Assembly (NCBI GenBank): GCA_019415945.1 | Contig: DXYF01000034.1 | Coordinates: 1 to 64,000, forward strand | Source: Clostridiales bacterium | GTDB taxonomy: Bacteria > Bacillota > Clostridia > Oscillospirales > Acutalibacteraceae | Direction: 5' to 3' | Length of the DNA: 64,000 nt | Shown: in pieces, positions 44,021-53,028 of the stretch | Numbering within the stretch: position 1 is the first letter of the stretch | Layout of the letters: each line of letters begins with the position of its first letter | Notes under the pieces: model-generated | What the model was told of the DNA's origin: nothing | Seen by the model: only the letters and a program-made list of their open reading frames with translations | The model's database searches: none | Made by a program: the position numbers and the translations under genes

Positions 44021-47000
44021 TTATGCGAACGCCGACTTGCCGCCGTGCCGCTTTTTGTAAAGCTCGTTTTGCTTTATAATTTCATCAAAAATTTCCGAAC
44101 CGTTTATTTTAGCCACAAATTCATAACTATTGCCGCCTTGATTTTTGAATATAACAAACATTTCATACAGCCGTTTCAAATAGACAAGCATTTCTGACAG
44201 AATTGTCGCGTCCTGACTGCTCGAAGTGCAGTCTATCATTCCCTGAAGCTTTGAGAGAGGAGAAATAACCTCAGGATCACCCGAAGAAGCTCCGGGGTTG
44301 TCACCTACCACCGCAAGAGTGGGAGCTTTTACGATTGCACCTTTTGCAAATCTCGGCAATTTCACCTTTTCAATCTGTCCTATATGCCACTCTTGACCGA
44401 AAATCTGACCCACGCTGCTTATTGCAAAATCAATGCCGCTTGAAACTGCGTTGATTGCAGATATAAACCCGTTTATAAAGCTTTCAAGATTTGACATTAA
44501 GATGTTAAGAGGATCTTTTATAACAGTCCAAATACCTTTGAAGATGTTTGAAAAAACTGAAGTTATGGGACTTAATTGTTTCTTTATTTCGTCAATCATA
44601 ACTTTAAATACAGATTTAACTTTACCCAAAGTTCTAGAAACGCCGTTAACTAAACCCAAAACAGCATAAACACCTGATTCATAAGTTTTCTTTGACGGCG
44701 AATGCTCATCTAATCCCTCTTTACCGTTTAAACTGTTGAGATATAATTCCGCTGTTTCTAAACCTTTTTTCTTAACCTGTTCTTTATATTTATCGACCCC
44801 ATTATTCATTCCAAAAACGATATTTGTTCCTGTTTTTTCTGCTGTTTCCTCAGCTTTTAGGCTAAGGTTATCAAGGGTTTTCCATTTAGAATTCGCTATA
44901 TCATCAGAAGTAATAAGAGAAGCATTATAAGCCATTAATACAGCTGAAGCATCTTCATAATTGCCATTTACCACGGCCTGCATTCTTGACAAGTCTTCGT
45001 TGTTAACAGCAAGCTGTGCTGTGCTTTCACACGCATCATCATATGATGATGCAGCTTCATCTAACTTACTTTTTAAATCTTTGTACTGTTTTTTCAGATC
45101 GCCTACGGTCGCATTTTGAGTAGCTCCCTTATTTTGCCAAGTGTAAAAATCCGGGTAATTAAGGTCATCTTCTGAAAAATTCCATTCATTCTTGAAATCG
45201 TCAAATTTCTCTTGTGCTTGTTTGTAAGCAATTGCTGACTCTTCAACCTTTTGTTGAGATTTAATCATGCTTTCTGTATTTTCTTGCATAAGATTTGACA
45301 ACGCATTTGAAGCAGCGACCTGTTTGTATTTTTGTATTAATTCATCCAGTTTCCCCATTATTTCTTCTGCATTTTCAGTTAATACAATTTTGCCGTTATT
45401 ATCTTTTTTTATATATTCATCCCATGCAATTTTAAAATCGGGGTACTTTTCTGAAAAGTAATCTCCAATTGTAACTAATTCTGCTTGTTCCTCTGGTGTG
45501 AGATTAGCTTTAGAAAGCAATTCATCAAGTTGATCCCTATAATTGTCGATAACTCCCATTTCAGCAGAAGTATTGCTTAATGAAGTGCCTATAGATTCGC
45601 ACATTCCATTAATTTCGTCTTTGCAAGAATTAATTTTATCAACAGCATTTTGCATATCTGTTGACACTTCATCAAATCCAAGATCTTTCCATTTTTGTTC
45701 ATTTGATGCTTTAATAGCCGCAACAAGTCCTGCAATAGCTGCAGAAACTCCGGTTACAACAGCAGCTATTGGATGTGCACTTATTACACCCACAAATTTT
45801 TGCATTGCGTTTTTAATTTGGTTTATTCCGCTCGCTATAGCTGTTCCTGTTTTAAAAATAATTAAAGATGTACCTATAGCTGTAATAGCACCTGCAATAC
45901 TACTTAGTGTTTCTTTTTTTAATCCTTTGACTACTTTACTTAAAGCACCAAGAGCCTCAGCAAGCATCTCAACGATTTTAGGTACAGCATCTTCGATAGC
46001 CCATTTCGCAAGCGGAAGCAATATGTTTTTATAAGCAGATTTTAGCTTGTCACCGCAGGCTTTTAAAAGCTCCCTGAACGCTTCGCCCAAATTTGCAACG
46101 GCTGTAACAACAGGTGAAAGGTCAAGGCTTTCAAGCCATTCAAGACGAATCTGCGACATATCATTGAGAAATCCTGTAATATCCTCGACAATGCCGAGTA
46201 TAGTTCCCCATATTCTTTCGCCTGTTTCGTTTTTCTCCCAGGCTGATTTTATTTTCTCTCGCAGTTTCGCGGTGAATTCGTTGCAGTTTTTTATAATATT
46301 GAGAATATTAGTCCAAATTCTTTCTCCTACACCGTCATTCCATACCTTTCTGAAATCTTCACCTATAACATTTATAAGATCAATAAGGCTGTTCCACCTG
46401 TCAATTATTGACTGCACAACCTCATTTCCGAGGTTTCCTTTGTTCCAAGCTCTTGTAAATGCACCCGCAATATCCCCGATAACATCAAAACAATTAGTCA
46501 AAAGCCTTTTAATATTTTCGACAACCTTTTCCCCAGTGCCGTTGTTCCAGACATTTACCCATGATTTGCCTATTGCAACAACTGCGTCTTTAACATTACC
46601 GAAAGCGTTTTTTATGCTGTCGATTACCTTCTTGCCTTTTATATTCCAGGCATTAGTAAAATTATCTACTGATTTTTCAAGTGCAGATGCAGCACCGTTG
46701 CCGGAAGACTGTGTTTGCGTTTTTTGGTTCAAAGAATCGGAGGTATTTTCGGTATCATCTTTTGTCAGTATATTGAGCTTATCAAACCCCGCAACACTTC
46801 TTTTTGCTTTTTCGGCACTTTCTGCTACACTGTCAAGAGCCGATGCACTGCTATTTGCTTCTCCTGCAAGACTTTCGGCAGAGTTTATCCCGTCTTCCAT
46901 GGCTAAACTCATACCTCCCGCACTTGAAGTATCTGCGTTTCCGAAAAACTGTTCTGTCAGAGCCTTAAACTTTTCGGAAACGGTTGTCAATCGTTCAATC

Positions 47001-47791
47001 AGAGAATTGACAACCTTTAAAACAGGGGCAAAAACATTGATAAGACCCTGCCCCAAGGTTGCTTTTAAACTGTCAAATCTTAACTGCAAAACTCTTGTCT
47101 GATTTGCCCAGTCGTCTTGAGTTCTGACAAAGTCACCTGCTGCGTTTTTTAATTGTCCCTGAACAAAAGCAAACCTTAAAGATACCTTTTCAGCCTCGGT
47201 CATAGCGGATGTGGTTTTGCCGTAACCGTTTGCAAGTGCATATGCATCAAGAGCCGACTGCGTCATTACAATACCTAAATCTTTCAGCGTTTCCGTTTCG
47301 CCCGAAAATACCGATTTCAGTTTTGTGTATGCCTCATCATGCGTAATGTTATAAAACGATGCCATATCCCCTGCAAGGCCTGTTAAAGCCGTTGCCATAT
47401 CGTAGCTTTCCTGCTCTGTAAAGCCAAATGAATCAGCCATTGAGCCGAACGCACCTACATACCGCTTTGCCATTGTTTCTGACAAGCCGAATGACTTTGA
47501 CGCATTTTTTGCCCATTCATCAACCTTGCCGCTCATTGCAGTAAATGTAACATCTACCACATTTTGAACCTCCGACAGATCTGAACCGAGGTCAATACAT
47601 GACTTTGCAAAAGATGTTATAACGGCAGTTGAAAAAGCTGCGGCAATTGTCGCACCTATTTTCTTAAAGGAACTTGAAATCTTTGTACTTGTCAAATTAG
47701 CTTGGGTTTGAATTTCAGATAATGATTTTTGAAACTGAGCATTATTAAGCACCATATCAAGAGATATTGTTCCGACCTTTGTGTTTCCCAT
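44021..47791 (-). CDS. tape measure protein
   Basis: 1256 residues. TP901-like N-terminal region (residues 1-270 with GSDLSEVQNVVDVTFTAMS, YVGAFGSMADSFGF), long coiled-coil and repeat segments with W-N-x-G type repeats (NVWNNGTGEK, RAWNKGNLGN, KVWNDGVGER), hydrophobic stretches, and the common end motif AKGAIVKAPTLAVVGDNP. Length implies a tail around 190 nm by the usual 0.15 nm per residue rule. Ribosome site GAAAGGAG. Confidence 0.95.
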   Translation of the reverse strand: MGNTKVGTISLDMVLNNAQFQKSLSEIQTQANLTSTKISSSFKKIGATIAAAFSTAVITSFAKSCIDLGSDLSEVQNVVDVTFTAMSGKVDEWAKNASKSFGLSETMAKRYVGAFGSMADSFGFTEQESYDMATALTGLAGDMASFYNITHDEAYTKLKSVFSGETETLKDLGIVMTQSALDAYALANGYGKTTSAMTEAEKVSLRFAFVQGQLKNAAGDFVRTQDDWANQTRVLQLRFDSLKATLGQGLINVFAPVLKVVNSLIERLTTVSEKFKALTEQFFGNADTSSAGGMSLAMEDGINSAESLAGEANSSASALDSVAESAEKAKRSVAGFDKLNILTKDDTENTSDSLNQKTQTQSSGNGAASALEKSVDNFTNAWNIKGKKVIDSIKNAFGNVKDAVVAIGKSWVNVWNNGTGEKVVENIKRLLTNCFDVIGDIAGAFTRAWNKGNLGNEVVQSIIDRWNSLIDLINVIGEDFRKVWNDGVGERIWTNILNIIKNCNEFTAKLREKIKSAWEKNETGERIWGTILGIVEDITGFLNDMSQIRLEWLESLDLSPVVTAVANLGEAFRELLKACGDKLKSAYKNILLPLAKWAIEDAVPKIVEMLAEALGALSKVVKGLKKETLSSIAGAITAIGTSLIIFKTGTAIASGINQIKNAMQKFVGVISAHPIAAVVTGVSAAIAGLVAAIKASNEQKWKDLGFDEVSTDMQNAVDKINSCKDEINGMCESIGTSLSNTSAEMGVIDNYRDQLDELLSKANLTPEEQAELVTIGDYFSEKYPDFKIAWDEYIKKDNNGKIVLTENAEEIMGKLDELIQKYKQVAASNALSNLMQENTESMIKSQQKVEESAIAYKQAQEKFDDFKNEWNFSEDDLNYPDFYTWQNKGATQNATVGDLKKQYKDLKSKLDEAASSYDDACESTAQLAVNNEDLSRMQAVVNGNYEDASAVLMAYNASLITSDDIANSKWKTLDNLSLKAEETAEKTGTNIVFGMNNGVDKYKEQVKKKGLETAELYLNSLNGKEGLDEHSPSKKTYESGVYAVLGLVNGVSRTLGKVKSVFKVMIDEIKKQLSPITSVFSNIFKGIWTVIKDPLNILMSNLESFINGFISAINAVSSGIDFAISSVGQIFGQEWHIGQIEKVKLPRFAKGAIVKAPTLAVVGDNPGASSGDPEVISPLSKLQGMIDCTSSSQDATILSEMLVYLKRLYEMFVIFKNQGGNSYEFVAKINGSEIFDEIIKQNELYKKRHGGKSAFA

Positions 47792-47821
47792 ATATACACT
47801 CCTTTCTCAAAAAAATTGCAT

Positions 47822-47851
47822 AAAAAAAGCGTACATTTTGAATGCACGCTT
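47822..47851 (-). terminator. terminator of the inserted moron
   Basis: AAGCGT...ACGCTT with inner CATT/AATG pairing and TTTTTT on the minus strand, about 30 bp before the tape measure start. Strong Rho-independent form. Confidence 0.8.
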
Positions 47852-47879
47852 AAAAGTAATTAATTTTTCACAAAACTTC

Positions 47880-47902
47880 AGCCACCCCGTTCGGAGTGGC
47901 TT
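47880..47902. terminator. second hairpin between moron and tape measure
   Basis: AGCCAC...GTGGCT with CTCC/GGGG inner pairing, an extra hairpin in front of the first terminator; T-rich on the plus side. Confidence 0.5.
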
Positions 47903-47953
47903 TGTTGTTGAACCATATAATAATGTTGTTATTCAAAAATTTACGAGTAAGAG

Positions 47954-48292
47954 TTAAGGTGTCCAATGGCAGTTTGAGCATCCGGGATTGTCACTGTATT
48001 CATTTACAGTGTGACATTTCGGACATTCCCACTTATTGTCTGACACTTTAATATTTGAAATTATATTTGAATCAACTTCGCTTGTATCGGCTTTTTTCTG
48101 CCCCGCTCCTAACTCCTCTAAGTAGCCCAATATACTGCTTATTCCGCCGAATATAAGGCACAAAATAACAACTGAAATTATGCCGTACAATGCAACCGCT
48201 AAGCTGTGCATTAACCCAAATAAAATAATGTTTGCTATAATCCCAACTATTGCAATAATCCAAGTTATCGCATTATAAATTTTACTTATCAT
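47954..48292 (-). CDS. moron: 2-TM zinc-ribbon protein
   Basis: 112 residues from the ATG at 48292 after AAAGGGAGAGAG. Two membrane helices (about 9-30 and 34-57), a short linker and a C-terminal zinc ribbon (CPKCHTVN...CSNC). It interrupts the usual neighbourhood of tail chaperone and tape measure, has its own promoter and terminator, and is AT-rich. Likely a lysogen-expressed gene added to the phage; function unknown. Confidence 0.8.
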   Translation of the reverse strand: MISKIYNAITWIIAIVGIIANIILFGLMHSLAVALYGIISVVILCLIFGGISSILGYLEELGAGQKKADTSEVDSNIISNIKVSDNKWECPKCHTVNEYSDNPGCSNCHWTP

Positions 48293-48335
48293 AGCCACTC
48301 TCTCCCTTTATGTTAATAATAGTAACTTTACGAAC

Positions 48336-48364
48336 ATAATACTATATTAATTGTCAAAAGTCAA
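48336..48364 (-). promoter_or_regulatory. promoter of the moron gene
   Basis: TTGACT (complement of 48359-48364) and TATTAT (complement of 48336-48341), 17-bp spacer. Confidence 0.75.
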
Positions 48365-48396
48365 CAAAATTTTGTAATTAATGGAAGAGTTTGTTA

Positions 48397-48732
48397 TTAC
48401 ATTGAAGAAAATATATTTTGAAATTCTTTTATAACATTTTGCATATCTTCTTTAGAGATTGTTTTTGCTTGTCTTGATCGCCACTTGTTTCTTATTTTAT
48501 GCTGAGAAGAAGTAAAATTCTTTAAAATATTTTTGTCCGTTTCAAGGCGGATTTGTACGGTTCTTGCAAGCGGCGTATCGGGACCAAGCCCCGATAGCAG
48601 CGAACGAAATTCCTCCCAAGTCATTGTTGAGAAATCTTTTGAATAAATGCTGACCCCGTATTGCGACTTAAACGATGAAACGATTAAATCAAAATCATCA
48701 ACTAAGTCGTAGCCGGGGTCTTCGTTTCCCCC
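48397..48732 (-). CDS. tail assembly chaperone, frameshifted C-terminal part (GT)
   Basis: The frame is open from the G run at 48728-48732 to 48397 without a stop and reads NEDPGYDLVDDFDLIVSSF... then MTWEEFRSLLSGLGPDTPL. Only an internal ATG (48624) without good context exists, and protein-like sequence continues upstream of it, so the part is most simply made by -1 slippage from the preceding gene. The fusion would be about 208 residues, as in lambda G/GT-type chaperones that guide tail assembly on the tape measure. Confidence 0.75.
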   Translation of the reverse strand, partial: GGNEDPGYDLVDDFDLIVSSFKSQYGVSIYSKDFSTMTWEEFRSLLSGLGPDTPLARTVQIRLETDKNILKNFTSSQHKIRNKWRSRQAKTISKEDMQNVIKEFQNIFSSM

Positions 48733-49022
48733 TCATTGCCGCTGTTTACAACAAACTGTGCGGCTTCGGTAACAAGGGTTGAAAAATCCTTTATTGTCAG
48801 TTTTAAATCTTCGATTTTTTTCTGATTTTCTTTGCTGAAAAGAAGTTTGTACATCGTCAGAATATTTCCTACCGACACACCTTTGCCCTCATTGTCAAAA
48901 AGAGCAACTACCTTTAGAATTGTAACGGCGTCGTTGTTTACTTCGATAACAGCGTCTTTTATCCGAACAGAGGGTTTTTCTTCAAAATTGAGTTTATCTG
49001 TAATATCAATTATTTTTGACAT
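48702..49022 (-). CDS. tail assembly chaperone, N-terminal product (G)
   Basis: 106 residues after AAGGAGAAAACAAT. Starts MSKIIDITDKLNFEEKPSVR. Ends shortly after a GAGGGGGAAAC stretch where slippage of tRNA-Gly by -1 leads into the downstream frame. Location between tail tube and tape measure is standard. Confidence 0.8.
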   Translation of the reverse strand: MSKIIDITDKLNFEEKPSVRIKDAVIEVNNDAVTILKVVALFDNEGKGVSVGNILTMYKLLFSKENQKKIEDLKLTIKDFSTLVTEAAQFVVNSGNEGETKTPATT

Positions 49023-49099
49023 ATTGTTTTCTCCTTAAATTCTTTGGGGCGGCTTGAATTTAACCGCCCCGTAAAAAATGAAATTGTGTGTTAATTTTC

Positions 49100-49549
49100 T
49101 TAAACCGAAGGCGGTGCCTCAGAATAAACAGGCTTACCGTTTGACATTACCTCAAATTCAAGAGGAGCCACTCCGGTAGATGCACCGCTTCCGTTTGCGG
49201 TAACCGATATGACGGCGTTTTCAAAAAGAACACTTGAGCCGTCGGGAAAATCCCACTGAAAATCTCTTTCGCAGTCTCTGCCGTTTGAGTAGGCAAGACC
49301 TGCGACTGCGTCGTTTCCGGGGTCACCGAGAGTGCGTTTTGCCGTTACGGAAATCGTAACCGACTTTGCCGTCATTAATCTTGCTGTCCAGCCCTGTGCT
49401 TCAAACGGCTTCCATTCCTCTACGCCGTTGTCAAAAGAAACGCTGAATTCTTCGCAGTTTGCAATAGTTGTCTCGGCTTCGCCGTTTGCGGTTGCCGCAA
49501 TTTTAAACTGATTTTCGTAGCAGGGAAATACTCCTGTCTTTGCTGCCAT
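49100..49549 (-). CDS. major tail tube protein
   Basis: About 149 residues from the ATG at 49549 (MAAKTGVFPCYENQ). Beta-rich tail-tube fold (EEFSVSFDNGVEEWKPFEAQGW, SVTISVTAKRTLGDPGNDA, LEFEVMSNGKP). Precedes the chaperone genes. A GC-rich hairpin (GGGGCGG/CCGCCCC, near 49047-49070) lies after it. Exact start (49549 or 49558) uncertain. Confidence 0.82.
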   Translation of the reverse strand: MAAKTGVFPCYENQFKIAATANGEAETTIANCEEFSVSFDNGVEEWKPFEAQGWTARLMTAKSVTISVTAKRTLGDPGNDAVAGLAYSNGRDCERDFQWDFPDGSSVLFENAVISVTANGSGASTGVAPLEFEVMSNGKPVYSEAPPSV

Positions 49550-49554
49550 ATTTT

Positions 49555-49947
49555 TCATATCCTTTCATAATATAAATTCATTTCAATGACACGCTCATAT
49601 ATACCGTACTCATCCGTGCCCACATCAACAGGCTCAGGCACTAAAAGCTGTATCATATATATTTTCGTATCATCTATTTCAACATTTTTAACCGTTCGCA
49701 ACGCTTCAAAAAGCCTGCGTGCCGCGGTTTCGGCTTCGTTTGCGTTATTGTTCCAATGTATGAGAAGTGAAACGCCTATTATGTCATATGTGCTGTTTTC
49801 ACCGATTGCGGTAACAGGCGAATCACTTTTTTTGAGGGTATATACGCCGAGAGATTTGTCCTGCTTGCTGTCAAGCTTACCGATGTAATAATGCTGTGCA
49901 ATTTTAAATGACTTGAGCCAGTCTCTGATGTTTGAGAGTGTAATCAA
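49555..49947 (-). CDS. tail terminator / minor capsid protein 3 family
   Basis: 130 residues, TTG start overlapping the previous stop. DIIGVSLLIHWNNNANEAETAARRLFEALRT fits the Minor_capsid_3 tail-completion family. Third gene of the minor-capsid trio at the head-tail joint. Confidence 0.75.
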   Translation of the reverse strand: MITLSNIRDWLKSFKIAQHYYIGKLDSKQDKSLGVYTLKKSDSPVTAIGENSTYDIIGVSLLIHWNNNANEAETAARRLFEALRTVKNVEIDDTKIYMIQLLVPEPVDVGTDEYGIYERVIEMNLYYERI

Positions 49948-50333
49948 ATTCCCGTCACCTCTTTGTAAAATTTTTCAAACGCTTCAACACAAAAATTCTC
50001 ACGGGTGCCGCCCTTTAGCCACGGGTCAAGCCATTTTCCTCCTGCAAAAGCATTTTCACTTCGGTCAAAATTGTATTCGGGGTGGTAGTAAAGACGCCTG
50101 GCGTAAGGAGTATTTGAAATAATTCTTGTAACTCCGTTTGAAGAAAGTGAGTAGTCCGCATAGGTGTTTTCGTTTTGAAGTGTTCCCAGTTCAAAAGGCA
50201 TAACCTCGGCGTTTTTTACTTCGGTCAGCAATGCGTCTGTTGTCATTTCAAGTGCCTTTTGAGAGCCTTTATCAAGCTGTTTAAGCAAACCGAAATTCAA
50301 ATTGACACTTGATTTTACATTAAATACACCCAT
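49944..50333 (-). CDS. minor capsid protein 2 family (head-tail joining)
   Basis: 129 residues. TPYARRLYYHPEYNFDRSENAFAGGKW and WLKGG are typical of this family of neck proteins. Start ATG 1 bp overlap with the preceding gene's stop. Confidence 0.8.
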   Translation of the reverse strand: MGVFNVKSSVNLNFGLLKQLDKGSQKALEMTTDALLTEVKNAEVMPFELGTLQNENTYADYSLSSNGVTRIISNTPYARRLYYHPEYNFDRSENAFAGGKWLDPWLKGGTRENFCVEAFEKFYKEVTGI

Positions 50334-50725
50334 TAAATCACATCCAATTCCGTAAAATTGACTGTTCCGTCGGGGTTTCTCGCCTTAACGCCCTGCACTA
50401 TATTCCTCTTAACGCCGTTAATCAGCACATAACCTCCGCTTAAAGTCGGAAAATTCGGAGCAATATCGCCCGAAATCAGAATTACACCGCTCGTTTTTAC
50501 AATCTTTTTTTGTGCGTCAAAGACTGTTTTTGACTTGTCCTGATAATTGCATAGTATTTCACCTGCAAAAAATGTATCCGACGGAAACAAATCAAAGGAC
50601 GGATGCACTTTGCGGCACTCAAAAACTACAACGGGTGCTCCGTCCTCTGTCAGATCCTCACCGTAAACGGTAATTTCAACAGGTGTTTTGCAGAATTGCT
50701 TTTTTATAAGTGACGGAAATTTCAT
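50333..50725 (-). CDS. minor capsid protein 1 family (head-tail joining)
   Basis: About 130 residues from the ATG at 50725 (MKFPSLIKKQFCKT), where GAGGTG has the right spacing; longer starts overlap the upstream gene. SFDLFPSDTFFAGE and VQGVKARNPDGTVNFTELDVI match the family. First gene of the trio. Confidence 0.78.
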   Translation of the reverse strand: MKFPSLIKKQFCKTPVEITVYGEDLTEDGAPVVVFECRKVHPSFDLFPSDTFFAGEILCNYQDKSKTVFDAQKKIVKTSGVILISGDIAPNFPTLSGGYVLINGVKRNIVQGVKARNPDGTVNFTELDVI

Positions 50726-50735
50726 TTTCATCACC

Positions 50736-51065
50736 TCATAACGCGGGATAGCACAGCCCTGTCGACCTGAGCAAAGCATAAATGTCAAAAGGAACAGCCA
50801 CGCCGTTTACCGTCCTTAAATTCCAGCCCTGATCAAATGACATAGACACACCGTTAATTGAATAGCTCGACAGATATGTTTGAATTAAATCGGCGTTCTC
50901 AATCTCAAAAGCAGTAAGTCTGCTGTGCACTTTGTCGATAATTCTTCTTTGAAGCTCTGTCAATCTTTCGTATTCAATTCGGTTATATGTCAAAATATCA
51001 ATATGTTCGGCGGCTTGAATTTTGCTTTTATCGTCTGTAAGGCCTGCTATGTATGTTGAATACAT
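50736..51065 (-). CDS. head-tail connector protein (gp6-like)
   Basis: 109 residues, helical (NRIEYERLTELQRRIIDKVHSRLTAFE). By position directly after the capsid block it should be the adaptor on the portal. Overall pattern fits small connector proteins. Confidence 0.65.
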   Translation of the reverse strand: MYSTYIAGLTDDKSKIQAAEHIDILTYNRIEYERLTELQRRIIDKVHSRLTAFEIENADLIQTYLSSYSINGVSMSFDQGWNLRTVNGVAVPFDIYALLRSTGLCYPAL

Positions 51066-51069
51066 TTTA

Positions 51070-51291
51070 TCAGTCCTTTTCAGTCTGAGAAGCCTTGAGC
51101 TTTTTTATATCTGCCTTAAGCTTTTGGTTTTCGGCTTTCAAAGCCTCGTACTCCTCAAGCGAGACAGATGAACCGCTTCCGTGCTCTACAAGCTTACCTT
51201 TTTCGTCAAAAATATCAAAGCCCTGTGCCTTAAACACCTTTGCCTCTTCACTCGTAACACTGTAAACCTTGTTTGCCTTTATAGCTTTCAT
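51070..51291 (-). CDS. small phage protein with C-terminal coiled coil
   Basis: 73 residues after AAGGAGTGATTTT. First 30 residues (KANKVYSVTSEEAKVFKAQGFDIFD) form a small compact domain seen in phage head regions; residues 45-70 are a coiled coil (LEEYEALKAENQKLKADIKKL). Function unknown, perhaps head decoration or completion. Confidence 0.7.
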   Translation of the reverse strand: MKAIKANKVYSVTSEEAKVFKAQGFDIFDEKGKLVEHGSGSSVSLEEYEALKAENQKLKADIKKLKASQTEKD

Positions 51292-51302
51292 AAAATCACT
51301 CC

Positions 51303-52196
51303 TTATTCTGCCGCAGTATGAACAATAATTCCCTGCTTCAAAAGCTCATCAATACCGAATGTTCCGTTAAGTCGGCGGTTCTGGTAAAGATAGTTGTCGG
51401 CGGTTCTGCTATCGGAACCGGGAGTAAACAGCTTTATATATGAATATTTAACTCTTGACACCTGTGCTTCGGGGTCAATGAGTATGTAGTCTATCTGCTT
51501 TGCAGAACCGTCGGCAACACAGCCGTTTGTAAAGTTATAAAGCGTTTTAAATCTTGAACTCGGAACTTCGATGATTTTCTGAATATCATCAACTGTTCTT
51601 ACACGGCGGTCAATACTGCCGTTTCCCGTGGCCTCAAGCGTTCTCTGAATTCCCTCTGCCTCTTTGAGAAGTCTTTTATACGCAGGGGTAGCGAAGAGAA
51701 TAACTCTGTCAAGGGGAACGCCCGCGTCCGACATTTTCTCAAGGTTATCGTCGAGGTCACTGAGCACATTTGCGGTTGTCAAAGCTTCTGTCTTGATAAG
51801 AGCACTCACCCTCTCGGCTTCTGCATAAAGCTTGCTGAATGTGTAACAGTCAAGCTCGGGAATTGCCTGCGTATTTTCAAATCTTTTCTGGATATTTGCT
51901 ATCGCAACCGTAAGATTTGTTTCGTCAACATCGACAGGGTCAATTATAAATTCAACATCTCTGTCGTGGTCAAGCACCTTTGTTTCATATTCATTCTGAT
52001 ATGTGCCGGAGTTATAATTACCGCCCCTGGTGTGGTCCTTGTAACCGCTTACGGAAAGCTTAGGAATTTTAATTTCCTTACCGTTGACAATCTGAATGTC
52101 CTCGTTTGAGCTAAACAAATCAGAGCATGTCAGAACCTGACCGTAAAGCTCTCTTAATGTGTTGTTAAAAATTGCAGCATATTCAAGTGATGCCAT
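51303..52196 (-). CDS. major capsid protein
   Basis: 297 residues after GAGGTATTAATCT. HK97-like features: E-loop region (KDHTRGGNYNSGTYQNEYETKVLDHDRD in pieces) and the spine helix (TVAIANIQKRFENTQAIPELDCYTFSKLYAEA). Follows the scaffold gene directly. Confidence 0.88.
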   Translation of the reverse strand: MASLEYAAIFNNTLRELYGQVLTCSDLFSSNEDIQIVNGKEIKIPKLSVSGYKDHTRGGNYNSGTYQNEYETKVLDHDRDVEFIIDPVDVDETNLTVAIANIQKRFENTQAIPELDCYTFSKLYAEAERVSALIKTEALTTANVLSDLDDNLEKMSDAGVPLDRVILFATPAYKRLLKEAEGIQRTLEATGNGSIDRRVRTVDDIQKIIEVPSSRFKTLYNFTNGCVADGSAKQIDYILIDPEAQVSRVKYSYIKLFTPGSDSRTADNYLYQNRRLNGTFGIDELLKQGIIVHTAAE

Positions 52197-52217
52197 AGAT
52201 TAATACCTCATTTCTTT

Positions 52218-52808
52218 TTAATTTTTTGGTTTGATGCCGAATATGCTTCTCAGCATATCGTCAGTTGTGTTGTTTTGATTTCCTCCGTCACCGCCGATGA
52301 CCTGAACGCCGCCGTTTTGGCCTTTTTGTACCGATTTAAGTGCAGGAATATCATCAAGCACCTTTTTAACAGCTTCAGACAGCTTTTCAGAGTTTAAATT
52401 TCCTTTGTCGTCTGCCACCTCTTTAAAATCAGCCATTTTCAGAACATAAGGGATTGACTTTACATCAACTCCCTGTCTTACTGCTTCAAGAGTTGCGTTT
52501 TGATTGATTACAGCCTTAAGCTGTGCACTTTTTGCGGCTGCAATATCACTTTGAAGCTTGCCTATATCGGGTGTATTCTTCGCTTTTTGTTCCTTAAAAG
52601 ACGAAATAGCCTGCGACATTTCGTCAGCCGACAGCCCTTGCTGTTTAAAATAGGATTTTAAAACGGTGTCCTCAGCCACCGTCTGTTTACCTGCGATTAA
52701 ATTTGCAAGTTTATCATAATCAAACGCGTGCTGATAAGATGTATTCTGCTGCTGATTTGATGACGGCTCTTGTGTCTGTGTGTTTGTTTGTGTGTTTGCT
52801 TCGCTCAT
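52218..52808 (-). CDS. capsid scaffolding protein
   Basis: 196 residues: Gln/Asn-rich start (TQTNTQTQEPSSNQQQN), helical coiled-coil middle (DIGKLQSDIAAAKSAQLKAVINQ), and a C-terminal tail with IFGIKPKN that should bind the capsid protein. Immediately upstream of the capsid gene; ribosome site GAAAGGAGC. Confidence 0.85.
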   Translation of the reverse strand: MSEANTQTNTQTQEPSSNQQQNTSYQHAFDYDKLANLIAGKQTVAEDTVLKSYFKQQGLSADEMSQAISSFKEQKAKNTPDIGKLQSDIAAAKSAQLKAVINQNATLEAVRQGVDVKSIPYVLKMADFKEVADDKGNLNSEKLSEAVKKVLDDIPALKSVQKGQNGGVQVIGGDGGNQNNTTDDMLRSIFGIKPKN

Positions 52809-52821
52809 TTTTATAAGCTCC

Positions 52822-52896
52822 TTTCAGTTTTTAGGGTGTCTCCCTGTTTCAGTTTTCAGAGTGTCTCTCTTTTACAGTTTTTCTCGGTGTCTCCCG
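52822..52896 (-). repeat. three tandem 25-bp repeats before the scaffold gene
   Basis: Units at 52822-52846, 52847-52871 and 52872-52896, each with the core CAGTTTT and GTGTCTC (plus-strand sense). They lie between a terminator and the scaffold ribosome site, with exactly 25 bp period, so they may be protein- or RNA-binding sites. Confidence 0.75.
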
Positions 52897-52995
52897 TAGT
52901 TTTACGCCTTCGGGCATTTTAATTCGAGCAAACAGCTTCTGCGGCAGTGTAAAGCTTTGTTTCCCGAATTTAAAATTATGTGTAGTTTTCAGGGT

Positions 52996-53028
52996 ATAAA
53001 AAAGCACCTTACAAATCGTAAAGTGCTT
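52996..53028 (-). terminator. terminator inside the late operon before the scaffold gene
   Basis: AAGCAC-TTTAC / GTAAG-GTGCTT with TTTTTTATA on the minus strand, overlapping the stop of the 56-residue gene. Confidence 0.8.

Noticed and set aside
46047..47102. Plus-strand open frame of 351 codons opposite the tape measure gene
   Set aside because: Shadow of a long low-complexity gene; all neighbouring phage genes run the other way and no ribosome site precedes it.
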